A DNA stretch of 64,000 bases from Flavihumibacter soli (GTDB lineage: Bacteria; Bacteroidota; Bacteroidia; Sphingobacteriales; Sphingobacteriaceae), in the NCBI RefSeq assembly GCF_010692725.1, contig NZ_JAAFZB010000096.1:1240001-1304000 (forward strand), written 5' to 3'. Numbering within the stretch: the stretch's first letter is position 1; the number at the start of each line of letters is the position of its first letter. This document shows positions 53,362 through 62,390 of the stretch, one piece after another. The position numbers and the translations under genes were made by a program. The notes below the pieces were generated by a model, which was given only the letters and a program-made list of their open reading frames with translations, made no database searches and had not been told where the DNA came from.

Positions 53362-53820
53362 ATGGCCCTTCCTAATATTTTCTCAAAAGAGGTTTCCGAA
53401 CAAATAATCGACAGGATCAATGCACTCACACCCGATACGCCACGCCTTTGGGGTAAGATGAACGTATCCCAGATGCTGGCCCACTGTAATGTAGCATATG
53501 AATTGGTCTATGAGAACAGGCACCCGAAGCCGAATTTCTTTATGAAGTTTATCCTCAAAACGCTGGTAAAAAGCAAGGCGACGAATGACGTTCCATACAA
53601 GCCGAGCATGCCGACCGGCCCTGCTTTTATTATTAAGGATGCGAAAGATTTCGAAGCTGAAAAAGCCCGTTTGATCAGCCATATTCTCAAAACCCGGGAA
53701 CTGGGCGAAACACATTTCGATAAAAAGGAATCCCCTGGATTCGGGAGATTAACGACAGCGGAATGGAATAATATGTTCTACAAGCACCTGGATCATCACC
53801 TGAGGCAGTTCGGCGCCTGA
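53362..53820 (+). CDS. DUF1569 (DinB-like) protein
   Basis: 152 residues. LTPDTPRLWGKMNVSQMLAH with CNVAYELVY, and the closing TTAEWNNMFYKHLDHHLRQF match DUF1569, a DinB-like four-helix metal-binding family. His residues in QMLAHC and KHLDHHL supply a plausible metal site. No signal peptide. Function unknown. It ends 6 bp from the end of the convergent lipoprotein gene, with no hairpin visible between them. Confidence 0.83.
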   Translation: MALPNIFSKEVSEQIIDRINALTPDTPRLWGKMNVSQMLAHCNVAYELVYENRHPKPNFFMKFILKTLVKSKATNDVPYKPSMPTGPAFIIKDAKDFEAEKARLISHILKTRELGETHFDKKESPGFGRLTTAEWNNMFYKHLDHHLRQFGA

Positions 53821-53825
53821 TATTT

Positions 53826-54323
53826 CTATTTCACCAGGGAATAAATGATTCCATAGGCTTGCGGCAGACTTGTTTCAACCGGGTTGTCAATTCCGTTAAT
53901 TGTGACTTTTCCCACTTGATTTGTCGTGGTATTCATCTTGATCCGGAGCGTTTCAGGTGTTTCCGAGCCCGAAAGTTTGAGATAGTAAAGATCGTCCGGA
54001 GACCTGTTTATACTTGCGAGGTTAGCAATACTGATCTGGTGAAAGTTAAACTTAGCGCCGTCATTGCCATAACCAAATGGTGGACGGATAAAAAATTCTA
54101 CTTGCTTTTCCGTTCCATTTCCCTCCCGGTAAAATAACCTGATGTCGTTACGCTGATAGGCACCAGCAACAGCCGCATCAAGTAGGTCAGCGCCGTTCGC
54201 AGATCGAATAACGAGACTTAGCAAAGGTGGTGCAGGGCTGCATCCGCAAAGAATGGGGGCTGTCTCTTTTGTGCAGCTCAGGCCGATAAAAATAAATAGG
54301 AAGCAAGCGATAAATTTCTTCAT
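53826..54323 (-). CDS. Hypothetical lipoprotein
   Basis: 165 residues from ATG 54323; the upstream ATG at 54341 gives a weaker signal, and 54323 gives MKKFIACFLFIFIGLSC with a lipobox ending at Cys17. The mature part (about 20-165) is beta-rich with many small residues (GYGNDGAKFNFHQIS, YYLKLSGSETPETL, VTINGIDNPVETSLP). No family recognised. Outer-membrane or periplasmic lipoprotein. It ends 6 bp from the convergent DUF1569 gene. Confidence 0.75.
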   Translation of the reverse strand: MKKFIACFLFIFIGLSCTKETAPILCGCSPAPPLLSLVIRSANGADLLDAAVAGAYQRNDIRLFYREGNGTEKQVEFFIRPPFGYGNDGAKFNFHQISIANLASINRSPDDLYYLKLSGSETPETLRIKMNTTTNQVGKVTINGIDNPVETSLPQAYGIIYSLVK

Positions 54324-54565
54324 AGCGGGAAATTGGAGCATAACAAACTTAACCTTTTTTACTACCGGATAAAAGATTTGTCCGATTCGTTTGACGAGGC
54401 GGTTTGCACCTAAACAGGCACATCATCATACTTAAGACTTTCAACCAATTATTCGACGGGGTAGTAAATGTTTGTATAATAGACATTTATTTCAAACGCA
54501 TTCAAATTTTCATTTGATGAAACTTATTATCGCGCTTCTGGTATAAGTTCATTCAAAATGATCAT

Positions 54566-55351
54566 ATGCAAAAATTCTTTACACGAACCCTCCTGTGTTC
54601 TTCGCTGCTATTCCTTTTGGGAGGAACTACAGCTTCATACGCCCAGCTAATAGCAGATTCTGTTAAAACAGGTGGCTCACGCAATTATTTGGTGAAGGTC
54701 AATCTGCTTGGACTGCCGCTGAACAATTTCTCATTCCAGTTTGAACGGGCGATCGGCGGGAAGACAGCCGTCGGACTGGGTATCCGCTATATGGCTAAAT
54801 CCGGGATCCCACTTTCAGGAACTGTTGAAGGTTTGGTCGATGATCCGGAAGCATGGAATAACCTGCAGCAATTCAAGACGGGAAATATCGCTTTCACACC
54901 GGAAGTCCGGTTCTATATGGGAAAAAGTGTTTTCCGCGGCTTTTATGTTGCTCCTTTCGCCCGCTACTCTAAATATTCAGCCGAACTTCCCGTAAGCTTC
55001 GACGTCGGGGACGACGCGGGGAATACGGTAACACAAACGCTTCCCCTGCGAGGTGACATGACCACGATCACAGGCGGTCTCCTTCTAGGCGCGCAGTGGA
55101 AATTAAGCAAACTGGTTTATCTCGACTGGAGTATGCTGGGCCCGCAGTACGGAAAATCAAGCGGAAACATTAAAGGTACAAGGAGCCTCTCCGCGGACGA
55201 ACAAACAGCTTTACGCGAGGAACTGGAGGATCTTGATGACCTTCCCATATTGAATACGTCATCCACTGTCGACAACAACGGGGCTAAGGTAGATTTCAAA
55301 GGCCCATGGGCTGGTGTTCGCTCCAGCTTTAGTATTGGCTTCCGGTTCTAA
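54566..55351 (+). CDS. Outer-membrane beta-barrel protein (DUF3575-like)
   Basis: 261 residues. Signal peptide MQKFFTRTLLCSSLLFLLGG with cleavage near AQ. The mature part alternates beta strands: YLVKVNLLGLPLNNFSFQFE, AVGLGIRYMAKSG, NIAFTPEVRFYMG, GFYVAPFARYSKY, and ends SFSIGFRF, with terminal aromatic Phe typical of outer-membrane barrels (C-terminal beta-signal). DUF3575-like; function unknown. An excellent terminator follows. Confidence 0.82.
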   Translation: MQKFFTRTLLCSSLLFLLGGTTASYAQLIADSVKTGGSRNYLVKVNLLGLPLNNFSFQFERAIGGKTAVGLGIRYMAKSGIPLSGTVEGLVDDPEAWNNLQQFKTGNIAFTPEVRFYMGKSVFRGFYVAPFARYSKYSAELPVSFDVGDDAGNTVTQTLPLRGDMTTITGGLLLGAQWKLSKLVYLDWSMLGPQYGKSSGNIKGTRSLSADEQTALREELEDLDDLPILNTSSTVDNNGAKVDFKGPWAGVRSSFSIGFRF

Positions 55352-55372
55352 ACCGAAGCAGTCCATAATAAT

Positions 55373-55406
55373 AAAAAGTCCGGGTCGCTCTCAGCCCGGA
55401 CTTTTT
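55373..55406 (+). terminator. Rho-independent terminator
   Basis: AGTCCGGG (55377-55384) pairs with CCCGGACT (55395-55402), preceded by AAAA and followed by TTTT. It lies 22 bp after the beta-barrel stop. Confidence 0.88.
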
Positions 55407-55531
55407 ATGTTGTGAAGCTTTTTCCCTATAGGCGGATGTCATGCACCTACGGCGCATCGGAAATCTTGGGCCATTTCTACCAACCCTAAGCCTACGTGGC
55501 TGTGAAGGTTTCACCTGTTTGAGTCTTACAT

Positions 55532-55604
55532 CATTAGCAAATTGCCAAATCAGCAAACTGACAAATTACCACATTAGCAAATTGCCGAATTAGCAAATTA
55601 TCTA
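55532..55604. repeat. ATTAGCAAATTGCC repeat family
   Basis: A run of related units CATTAGCAAATTGCCAAAT, CAGCAAACTGACAAATT, CATTAGCAAATTGCCGAAT and TAGCAAATT. Near-identical units occur at 26781-26803 and 32401-32450 and inverted at 26634-26668. Confidence 0.75.
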
Positions 55605-55632
55605 GTAACTTAAATACCTAAATTCCAATGTT

Positions 55633-56025
55633 ATGAGCAACAGAGTAGTTCATTTTGAGATTCCCTGCGATGATCCGGAAAAGAACATGAAGTTCTTTAG
55701 CAAAGTGTTTGGCTGGACTTTCGAGCAATTCGGGAATGAGCCCTATTGGTCCGTAACGACCGGTGACGAAAGTAAGCCGGGCATAAACGGCGGACTTATG
55801 AAAAAGCGTGATCCGCAGCAACCAGTAGCTAATTCCATCGAGGTCAGAGATATCGACCGGGCGATGGGGCAAGTGGCAGCGGCAGGCGGAACAATCGTGG
55901 TAGAGAAAATGGCCGTACCCTCAATTGGCTGGCTAGCCTATTTCAAGGATCCGGACGGCAATATTCACGGCTTATTCCAGGATGATCCCTCAGCGATTTA
56001 TGAACCCGGAGTGCAGGCATCTTAA
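55633..56025 (+). CDS. VOC-family protein (glyoxalase-like)
   Basis: 130 residues. RVVHFEIPCDDPEKNMKFFS, KVFGWTFEQFG and the closing GWLAYFKDPDGNIHGLFQDD are the vicinal-oxygen-chelate pattern, with a His (HFEIP) and Glu/His ligands in the last strand. Function unknown; the family includes lactoylglutathione lyase-like enzymes. It follows a dispersed repeat and is closed by a long palindrome. Confidence 0.87.
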   Translation: MSNRVVHFEIPCDDPEKNMKFFSKVFGWTFEQFGNEPYWSVTTGDESKPGINGGLMKKRDPQQPVANSIEVRDIDRAMGQVAAAGGTIVVEKMAVPSIGWLAYFKDPDGNIHGLFQDDPSAIYEPGVQAS

Positions 56026-56028
56026 ATT

Positions 56029-56068
56029 GTTGTTGTAGAGACAAGGCATACCTTGTCTCTACAACAAC
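56029..56068. repeat. Long palindrome GTTGTAGAGACAAGG
   Basis: Arms of 18 bases (56029-56046 and 56051-56068) pair perfectly around the 4-base loop CATA. It sits between the VOC gene and the convergent stress-protein gene and could terminate both. The GTAGAGACAAGG unit resembles widespread intergenic REP/MITE-like palindromes. Confidence 0.8.
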
Positions 56069-56074
56069 CACCTA

Positions 56075-56776
56075 TCAGATGATGCCGGGGCGCTGACTGT
56101 GAAAATCATCACCATGTATATGACGTTCTTTTTCATCGTCGCGGTCCTTCCGGTCACCAGATGATGTCAGATCCTCCCTGTTGACTTCTGTAGTCCTTAA
56201 GGATTCCCGAACGGCTTTCTGCTTTTCGTCGACTTCTTTGAACCCGTTGGCATCTTCAATGCGGACCTGCTCACGGAGACGGTTATGCTCTTCAACCTGC
56301 CGCTTGACGATACGGCTTCGGGATCTCTCTTCGCCGGTATTCATTTCTGTGCCGCTCGCACCGCTCATTCGGTTAACTTCATTTTCAACCGGGCCAGTAT
56401 TTAACGAGCCCGCCGGGTTGCTATGGTCAGCAGCGGCATATTCATCGATATCGACGGCGCCGTGATCGTCCAATATGAGGGCGGCAGCATCGGCTTCCTC
56501 TTCAGTCAGCGCATGTACCGTTACGACCGTTCCCCTGGACGCTGCTTTGCTGTAACGTGCAACTTCATGCTCATCACTGAACAGGGTCCGGAAAAACCGT
56601 TGGATGCGCTCACCAAGGCCCATATGTTTTTCTGACAGGCTCTCGTCACCGTAGTAACTTTCCGATTGGATGGCGATATCTATATGTTCGTGACTGAAGC
56701 CATTATTCAGCAGGTGCTGCCTGGCATTTTGAGCATCTGCCGAATTTCTAAAAATTCCAATTACTGTTTGTGCCAT
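56075..56776 (-). CDS. General stress protein with YflT-like domain
   Basis: 233 residues from ATG 56776 (an upstream ATG at 56809 only extends the start). The first half (about 1-100) resembles the heat-induced YflT domain: MAQTVIGIFRNSADAQNARQ, HLLNNGFSHEHIDIAIQSE, and TVVTVHALTEEEADAAALIL, DDHGAVDIDEYA. The second half is charged and probably coiled (RLREQVRIEDANGFKEVDEK), ending with KDRDDEKERHIHGDDF. Likely cytoplasmic stress protein, role unknown. Gene is closed by a long palindrome. Confidence 0.78.
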   Translation of the reverse strand: MAQTVIGIFRNSADAQNARQHLLNNGFSHEHIDIAIQSESYYGDESLSEKHMGLGERIQRFFRTLFSDEHEVARYSKAASRGTVVTVHALTEEEADAAALILDDHGAVDIDEYAAADHSNPAGSLNTGPVENEVNRMSGASGTEMNTGEERSRSRIVKRQVEEHNRLREQVRIEDANGFKEVDEKQKAVRESLRTTEVNREDLTSSGDRKDRDDEKERHIHGDDFHSQRPGII

Positions 56777-57093
56777 GATCCTTTGATTAATTGGTAATAA
56801 TTGATTCAAAATCCGGTATCTCCCGGATCCGTTTCAGTGTACATTCCTGTTGCTTGCTTCTCTTTCGACAGCATCCGGGCTAGCCGAATTTGTTTAAGAA
56901 TTCAAGGCGGTATTGGCGGGCGTACACACCATCTGATCTCATTAAAATTGCCTTTCTGACCGACCTGATGAAACAATTAGCCGCTTGTACACTTAAATAA
57001 AAGAACTCGCTTCAAAGATTTGTTTTGATTTTTATAAGATTAAACCTGAGGTTTATTGATCCAACCAAACAGACAAAAACTATTAATGACAAA
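56777..57093. other. Intergenic spacer ahead of the aminopeptidase gene
   Basis: 317 bp holding the divergent promoters for the stress-protein and aminopeptidase genes. No clear consensus promoter or repeat seen. Confidence 0.5.
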
Positions 57094-59604
57094 ATGAAAC
57101 GTACCTTAGTCACATTATCCTTTTTCTTCTTTTTCTTAACAGTCCTGGCGGTGAAGACACATGCCCAGGTAAGTACAGGTGCCAGTTCGGCCGAAAAAAT
57201 ATACAAGGAGACAGCCCCTAAGATAAACGCACTCGTTCACACAAAGCTGGATGTCCGCTTTGATTATGCCAAACAGTTCATGTATGGCAAAGCATGGATC
57301 ACTCTGCAGCCTCATGCCTATGCCAGCGACTCCCTGAGACTGGATGCCAAAGGCATGGATATTAAGAATGTATCCGTTGTTGCGGGAGGCACGTTGAAGC
57401 CGTTGAAATTTACATACGACAGTTTGCAGCTGCGTATCATGCTTGACAAGACTTATAAACCTGCTGAAAAGTACGTGGTATTTATTGACTACACGTCCAA
57501 GCCTAACCTTTTAAAAGCGAAAGGCAGCGAGGCTATTAATTCAGCCAAAGGCTTGTATTTTATTAATCCGGATAGTGCCGTTGCGGGCAAGCCCGTACAG
57601 ATCTGGACGCAAGGCGAAACTGAGTCTTCCTCTGCATGGTTCCCGACCATCGATAAGCCTAATCAAAAGACCACTTCGGAGATCAGCATGACGGTTCCGT
57701 CCAAATATGTGACACTTTCAAATGGCCGTCTCATCTCGCAGAAAGCCAATGGTAACGCCACACGTACAGATACCTGGAAAATGGAACTTCCGCATGCGCC
57801 TTACCTTTTCATGATGGCCGTGGGCGATTTCAGGATCACCCGCGACAAGTGGAAAGACAAAGAAGTAAGCTACTACCTGGAACCGGCCTATGCTCCCTAC
57901 GCCAGGCAGATCTTCGGTAAGACACCGGAGATGATCGACTTCTTCTCGAAGAAGCTGGGTGTCGATTATCCATGGAATAAATATTCACAGATCGTGGTGC
58001 GCGATTATGTAAGCGGGGCGATGGAAAATACGACCGCCACTGTTCATGGCGATTTTGTGCAGCAGACACCCAATGAACTGATCGATGAAAGTGCGGGTGA
58101 AGATGTGATTGCGCATGAACTTTTTCATCAATGGTTCGGTGATTATGTAACTGCGGAGAGCTGGAGTAACCTGACGGTAAACGAGTCCTTTGCCAATATA
58201 AGCCAGGTGTTGTGGAACGAATATAAGTATGGTAAGGACGCCGGCGATTACGCTAATTATAAGGACCTTCAAAGTTATCTGCAGGTTCCGGGGGAGGCGC
58301 AGAAACAACTTGTTCGTTTCAATTACGGCGACAAAGAAGAAATGTTCGATCTTGTTAGTTACCAAAAAGGCGGACGCATTCTGAACATGCTGCGCAATTA
58401 CCTAACGGATGAAATATTCTACAAGGGCCTGAACATTTACCTGAAGCAGAATGCTTTTAAATCCGGAGAGGCTCATCAGGTGCGCCTGGCAATGGAAGAG
58501 GCAAGCGGCAAGGACCTGACCTGGTTCTTCAACCAATGGTATTTCAACAGCGGTCACCCGCAACTTAAGATCGACTATAAATGGGATGCGCAGCAGAAGA
58601 AACAAACAGTTTACGTGCAGCAAACCCAGCCGGGGGAGGCATTCAGATTACCGATTGCGATAGATTATTATGCCGGTGGCAAAATGGAACGTCATAATGT
58701 ATGGATGAACAGCAAGACCGATAGTTTTACTTATGCGTTTGCGCTTAAACCTGACCTGGTGAATGTCGATGGGGATAAGATCCTGCTGGCACAAAAAACT
58801 GATGCTAAAACCTTAAATGAATATGTCTTTCAGTACTTCAATGCGCCATTGTACGTAGATCGCACGGAAGCCATTTCAGCTGCGGCAAAGTCCCAGAGCG
58901 ATGCCGGTGCCCGAAAGGTACTGATCGCGGCTTTGAGAGATAAATATTTCCGTCTGCGGGTAAAGGCAATCAGTGAATTGGACATGAGCAATCCTGAAGT
59001 ATTGAAGGAAGCAGTACCCGTTCTTTCGGATCTGGCGAAGTCTGACAAATATACACTGGTACAGGCAGCAGCTATCAACGGCCTGGCACAACTTAAGCAA
59101 AAGGCAAACCTTCCTGTTTACCAGGCAGCTCTGAAAAGCCCATCTTACGCCGTACAAAGCGCAGCTTTAAGAGCGGTAGCTTTTATAAATCCTTCGGAAG
59201 GACTACAACTGGCTAAATCACTGGAAAAGGATAGTAAAGGAGCGTTAAGAAATACCGTTGTAGAGGTTTACAGTGCATTTGGTACTCCAGATGAGACTCA
59301 ATTCGTGGTCGAACAGTTTGACAACGCATCGGTTTCAGGCAAGTTTCAGATGATGGAAAGCTTTATTGTGTTGTTGGGAAACATGAACGACACCCCTGCA
59401 TTCAAGACAAATTTTGCGAAGGTCACCAGCCTGATCGATGAATATAAATCGTATGGAATAGGCAAGCAGATGCTTCCGCTGCTAACTATGCTGAAAGATC
59501 AGAAGCTGGCAAAAGCGAAGGAAGTACCGGGCATGAAAACCGAGCTGACGGCGCAGAGCGAAATCGTCAGGAAAGTAATTGTCGACATACAGCAGGGTAA
59601 ATAG
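57094..59604 (+). CDS. M1-family aminopeptidase with C-terminal HEAT-like repeats
   Basis: 836 residues from ATG 57094; the upstream start at 57025 adds 23 non-signal residues, whereas 57094 gives MKRTLVTLSFFFFFLTVLAV and a cleavage site near AQ. M1 core: the substrate-binding GAMENTTATV, the zinc motif HELFHQWFGDYVT, and the third ligand Glu in NLTVNESFAN. C-terminal region about 600-830 has repeated helices (LIAALRDKYFRLRVKAISEL, VLSDLAKSDKYTLVQAAAIN) of HEAT-like type. Periplasmic aminopeptidase, probably for oligopeptides. A terminator follows. Confidence 0.95.
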   Translation: MKRTLVTLSFFFFFLTVLAVKTHAQVSTGASSAEKIYKETAPKINALVHTKLDVRFDYAKQFMYGKAWITLQPHAYASDSLRLDAKGMDIKNVSVVAGGTLKPLKFTYDSLQLRIMLDKTYKPAEKYVVFIDYTSKPNLLKAKGSEAINSAKGLYFINPDSAVAGKPVQIWTQGETESSSAWFPTIDKPNQKTTSEISMTVPSKYVTLSNGRLISQKANGNATRTDTWKMELPHAPYLFMMAVGDFRITRDKWKDKEVSYYLEPAYAPYARQIFGKTPEMIDFFSKKLGVDYPWNKYSQIVVRDYVSGAMENTTATVHGDFVQQTPNELIDESAGEDVIAHELFHQWFGDYVTAESWSNLTVNESFANISQVLWNEYKYGKDAGDYANYKDLQSYLQVPGEAQKQLVRFNYGDKEEMFDLVSYQKGGRILNMLRNYLTDEIFYKGLNIYLKQNAFKSGEAHQVRLAMEEASGKDLTWFFNQWYFNSGHPQLKIDYKWDAQQKKQTVYVQQTQPGEAFRLPIAIDYYAGGKMERHNVWMNSKTDSFTYAFALKPDLVNVDGDKILLAQKTDAKTLNEYVFQYFNAPLYVDRTEAISAAAKSQSDAGARKVLIAALRDKYFRLRVKAISELDMSNPEVLKEAVPVLSDLAKSDKYTLVQAAAINGLAQLKQKANLPVYQAALKSPSYAVQSAALRAVAFINPSEGLQLAKSLEKDSKGALRNTVVEVYSAFGTPDETQFVVEQFDNASVSGKFQMMESFIVLLGNMNDTPAFKTNFAKVTSLIDEYKSYGIGKQMLPLLTMLKDQKLAKAKEVPGMKTELTAQSEIVRKVIVDIQQGK

Positions 59605-59626
59605 TGAGAACTAAATCTTGTTAAAG

Positions 59627-59659
59627 CAGCCCCGGCAGGTAAAACTGTCGGGGCTGTTT
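59627..59659 (+). terminator. Rho-independent terminator of the aminopeptidase gene
   Basis: CAGCCCCGGCAG (59627-59638) pairs with CTGTCGGGGCTG (59645-59656) with one wobble pair, then TTT. It lies 22 bp after the stop. Confidence 0.75.
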
Positions 59660-59716
59660 CGTGTTATGTTAATTTGATTACTACTTGTTAATTATCAGTC
59701 ACTTAACACTCACGAG

Positions 59717-61027
59717 ATGGACTTAGTTAAAAAATTAGAGGATGAGGTGAGCGACAATTCCGTCAATTTGATCAGTCAACAGACAGGGGAAAGTGAAGAA
59801 AAGACAAGGGCCGGAATTTTTGCTGCCATACCTGCAGTATTAGCAGGCATCATGAAAAGCGGTGCAGCCGGGGACTCCGGCCTGTTAAGCAGCCTCATAC
59901 CGGGCAGGCTGACCGGGGACGCCGATATAACCGCCGGCAATTATCCCGACAGCGACTCACTGCTTGAACACGGCGGGTCGATGATGGGAACCTTATTCGG
60001 CGAGGATTTAGATTCTGTAGCGAATGCGGTGTCCGACTCGAGCGGCATCAGCCATCAGAAGTCAGAAACCCTGCTGGCTATGGCCGTTCCGGTGATCATG
60101 GGGACCATAACCCGCATGATGAGCAGCAGCGGCTGGAGTTTTTCTGACCTGATACGGAAACTCTTTGAAAATAAATCGGCTATAGCCTCGGCTTTGCCGG
60201 GCAATCTGAGTTCGACATTTGGACTGGCCTTTTTGCATCCTCCGGAAACGCCGCACGTAACACATACGCATCTTCCTCCACCCGGAAGTCATGCACATCC
60301 AGAAATTCCTCCTGTAAGAAACCACGTTACTCCGGCGAAGGAGCTGGACCGCCCTGAGCCTGCGGGTTCCGGTTCGGGATTTCTGAAGTGGCTCTTTCTG
60401 CTCATACTGCTGGCCCTGGTGGCCTGGTGGCTTTTGGGCCGCCAGGAAAGCAGGGAATCTTTGGATAAGGTGGGCATAGGTGACTCTGTAAATACCAGCG
60501 ATACATCTCTAATGGATGATACAGCAGCTGGATCACTGAACGCTGCAGGCGACTGGATCTATGATCTGGGACCTACGATCGACAAGAAACTTCCGGACGG
60601 TACAGTGATCAATATCGGGGAGAACTCGGTGGAGAACCGCCTGATCAGTTTTATTGAAGACGACAGCCGCCAGGTGGACAAGACTACGTGGTTTTCTTTC
60701 GACCGCCTGTATTTCGAAACAGGAAAAAGTTCATTAAAGCCGGAATCTAAACAGCAGTTGGAGAATATCGTCGCTATTATGAAAGCCTACCCGCAGGTAA
60801 AGATCAAGCTGGGCGGCTATACTGACAGCACAGGTGATCCCGCGGCTAATAAGCGTCTTTCCACCGACAGGGCTGTTAACGCAATGAAGGAGCTGAACAC
60901 CCTTGGCGTGCCTGCCGACCGGATGGAAGCTGAAGGTTATGGTACTGAGCACCCGGTCGCACCGAATGATACACCGGAAGGCCGCGCACAGAATAGGAGG
61001 ATTGATGTGCGGGTGACTGCGAAGTAG
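59717..61027 (+). CDS. DUF937-OmpA fusion protein
   Basis: 436 residues. N-half (about 1-160) is DUF937-like: MDLVKKLEDEVSDNSVNLIS, GESEEKTRAGIFAAIPAVLA, LLAMAVPVIMGTITRMM. A His/Pro-rich linker, then a membrane segment FLKWLFLLILLALVAWWLLG (about 222-241), and a C-terminal OmpA peptidoglycan-binding domain (about 320-434): YFETGKSSLKPESKQQL, GGYTDSTGDPAANKRLSTDR, NRRIDVRV. No signal peptide. It probably spans the inner membrane and binds peptidoglycan; role of the DUF937 part unknown. Confidence 0.87.
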   Translation: MDLVKKLEDEVSDNSVNLISQQTGESEEKTRAGIFAAIPAVLAGIMKSGAAGDSGLLSSLIPGRLTGDADITAGNYPDSDSLLEHGGSMMGTLFGEDLDSVANAVSDSSGISHQKSETLLAMAVPVIMGTITRMMSSSGWSFSDLIRKLFENKSAIASALPGNLSSTFGLAFLHPPETPHVTHTHLPPPGSHAHPEIPPVRNHVTPAKELDRPEPAGSGSGFLKWLFLLILLALVAWWLLGRQESRESLDKVGIGDSVNTSDTSLMDDTAAGSLNAAGDWIYDLGPTIDKKLPDGTVINIGENSVENRLISFIEDDSRQVDKTTWFSFDRLYFETGKSSLKPESKQQLENIVAIMKAYPQVKIKLGGYTDSTGDPAANKRLSTDRAVNAMKELNTLGVPADRMEAEGYGTEHPVAPNDTPEGRAQNRRIDVRVTAK

Positions 61028-61041
61028 CAGCTTAACAGGTC

Positions 61042-61282
61042 TTTTACTATTTGAATTTCTTAATTGGCGACCTGTCGGTCTCATATTTTGGCGACGGGTA
61101 AGTCGTATAGGCGAATTTGAAATTTCCTACTTCAGTGGCAGGATCGACAAAATCGATACTCAGTCAATACTTTCACCAGAGCCGGTGAAACAGAGATTAG
61201 CTATGCGCTGGACAGCCAGGTTAATTCTATCAATAGTGAAAGCCCTTTAAGTCTTACACGATCAGGAGTATGGACAAATTAA
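61042..61282 (+). pseudogene. Degraded fragment of a repeat protein, two frameshifts
   Basis: Three short pieces in different frames: LIGDLSVSYFGDG ending in a stop at 61099, then RIGEFEISYFSGRIDKIDT at 61104-61160, then AGETEISYALDSQVNSINSE with LSLTRSGVWTN ending in TAA at 61280-61282. The shared I-x-SY-x(2-4)-GRI-like pattern suggests a tandem beta-repeat protein whose frame was broken twice. No start codon is seen. It is a tentative call. Confidence 0.45.
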
Positions 61283-61317
61283 GGATCCCCGGAAAGTTTA
61301 CTATCTTTAAGATCAAT

Positions 61318-61710
61318 ATGACTACCCCGTCCACATATTGGAGACCCGCATTTAATTGGTTATTGTCAGTAATACTCCTGACGGGGATATTTTCTTTCTC
61401 CGGTTATTCGGGTAATTCGCAAATCTTTACCTCCCGGCCATTTCAGACTGAACTTGTATTTACCGGCAATCCCGGGCAAACCAAACGTGCAGTATCGTTA
61501 CCAAGAACCCTGGTTTCTACCAGGTCGAAGGCTTCTCCAACAAACTTTGACCAGGTAAGCGCAGCTCTGAATTACAACAGGCGTATAAAAATGGAATTTG
61601 ATAATCTGTCAGAACAGTTCCGTTTTATTAACACTACTTTTAGCTTCTGCGCGGCACAAAGAACTCCCCATAAGTCAGACGAAGACGACTCTTTTTTAAT
61701 GGCAGTCTAG
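61318..61710 (+). CDS. Hypothetical protein with N-terminal membrane segment
   Basis: 131 residues from ATG 61318; an ATG at 61270 lies inside the upstream pseudogene and adds 16 residues. A hydrophobic stretch (WLLSVILLTGIFSFSGYSG) at about 14-32 suggests a signal or anchor; the rest is Thr/Ser-rich, with no recognised domain and no cysteine lipobox. No family recognised. It may form a small gene pair with the 65-codon gene downstream. Confidence 0.55.
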   Translation: MTTPSTYWRPAFNWLLSVILLTGIFSFSGYSGNSQIFTSRPFQTELVFTGNPGQTKRAVSLPRTLVSTRSKASPTNFDQVSAALNYNRRIKMEFDNLSEQFRFINTTFSFCAAQRTPHKSDEDDSFLMAV

Positions 61711-61794
61711 TACCTGCATGAAGCCAGACCTGGCTTCTTTAAAGAGTTTAGTATTCGCGGACGCCTTCCAGGCGAAGCATCATTTATTTTATTT

Positions 61795-61992
61795 ATGAAA
61801 AGTTTCAAAAAATTATTGAGACTATCCGGGCTTGTGCTCCTGATAGCTCTGGCATGTTTTGGCATAGGCATTATCGGCGGCACCCCAGTCCCTCCTAGAA
61901 ATAAAAGGGAAGACACCATTGAAATTGTAGTAGAGCTGGTGGAACCAGCTGATACCGAAGACATGGAATTAGTACTGTTTGACAAAACATAA
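61795..61992 (+). CDS. Small membrane protein
   Basis: 65 residues. Basic start MKSFKKLLRLSG, one hydrophobic segment (LVLLIALACFGIGIIGG, about 13-29), then PVPPRNKREDTIEIVVELVE and an acidic end. Probable single-pass protein. No family recognised. Upstream ribosome-binding context is weak; the reading frame and hydrophobic pattern support it moderately. Confidence 0.6.
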   Translation: MKSFKKLLRLSGLVLLIALACFGIGIIGGTPVPPRNKREDTIEIVVELVEPADTEDMELVLFDKT

Positions 61993-62072
61993 CAAAGGAA
62001 GCGATATGGTCGGTGTCCCGAAATCCTTATATTAGTGTTTACGGGATCAGTCATCCCACAAAAAAATACAGG

Positions 62073-62378
62073 ATGAGTAAACATATCTATGCCGTTCATC
62101 TACTCCCATTAAGACCTGACTTTGCGACAAGCATGACCGATGAGGAGAAGGGTATTATGGGCGAACACATCAGCTATTGGACAGAAAAAATGAACCAGGG
62201 TAAGGTCTATGCTTTCGGACCCGTAATGGATCCCAAAGGGGTCTATGGACTGGGTATCATTGCTGCGGATAGTGAAGATGAACTAAAGGAATTTATTGCA
62301 AATGACCCGGCCGGCAGAATCAACAGGTATGAATATTTCCAGATGCTGGCGGTTGTGCCGAATATTACACATGGCTAG
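62073..62378 (+). CDS. YCII-related protein
   Basis: 101 residues from ATG 62073 (MSKHIYAVHLLPLRPDFATS); a start at 62013 adds 20 unrelated residues. YCII domain: EEKGIMGEHISYWTEKMNQG and KVYAFGPVMDPKGVYGLGII, with DPAGRINRYEYFQML. Small ferredoxin-like fold of unknown activity; some members are dehydrogenase-like. It is the first of three short plus-strand genes. Confidence 0.82.
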   Translation: MSKHIYAVHLLPLRPDFATSMTDEEKGIMGEHISYWTEKMNQGKVYAFGPVMDPKGVYGLGIIAADSEDELKEFIANDPAGRINRYEYFQMLAVVPNITHG

Positions 62379-62390
62379 TCTCATACTCAG

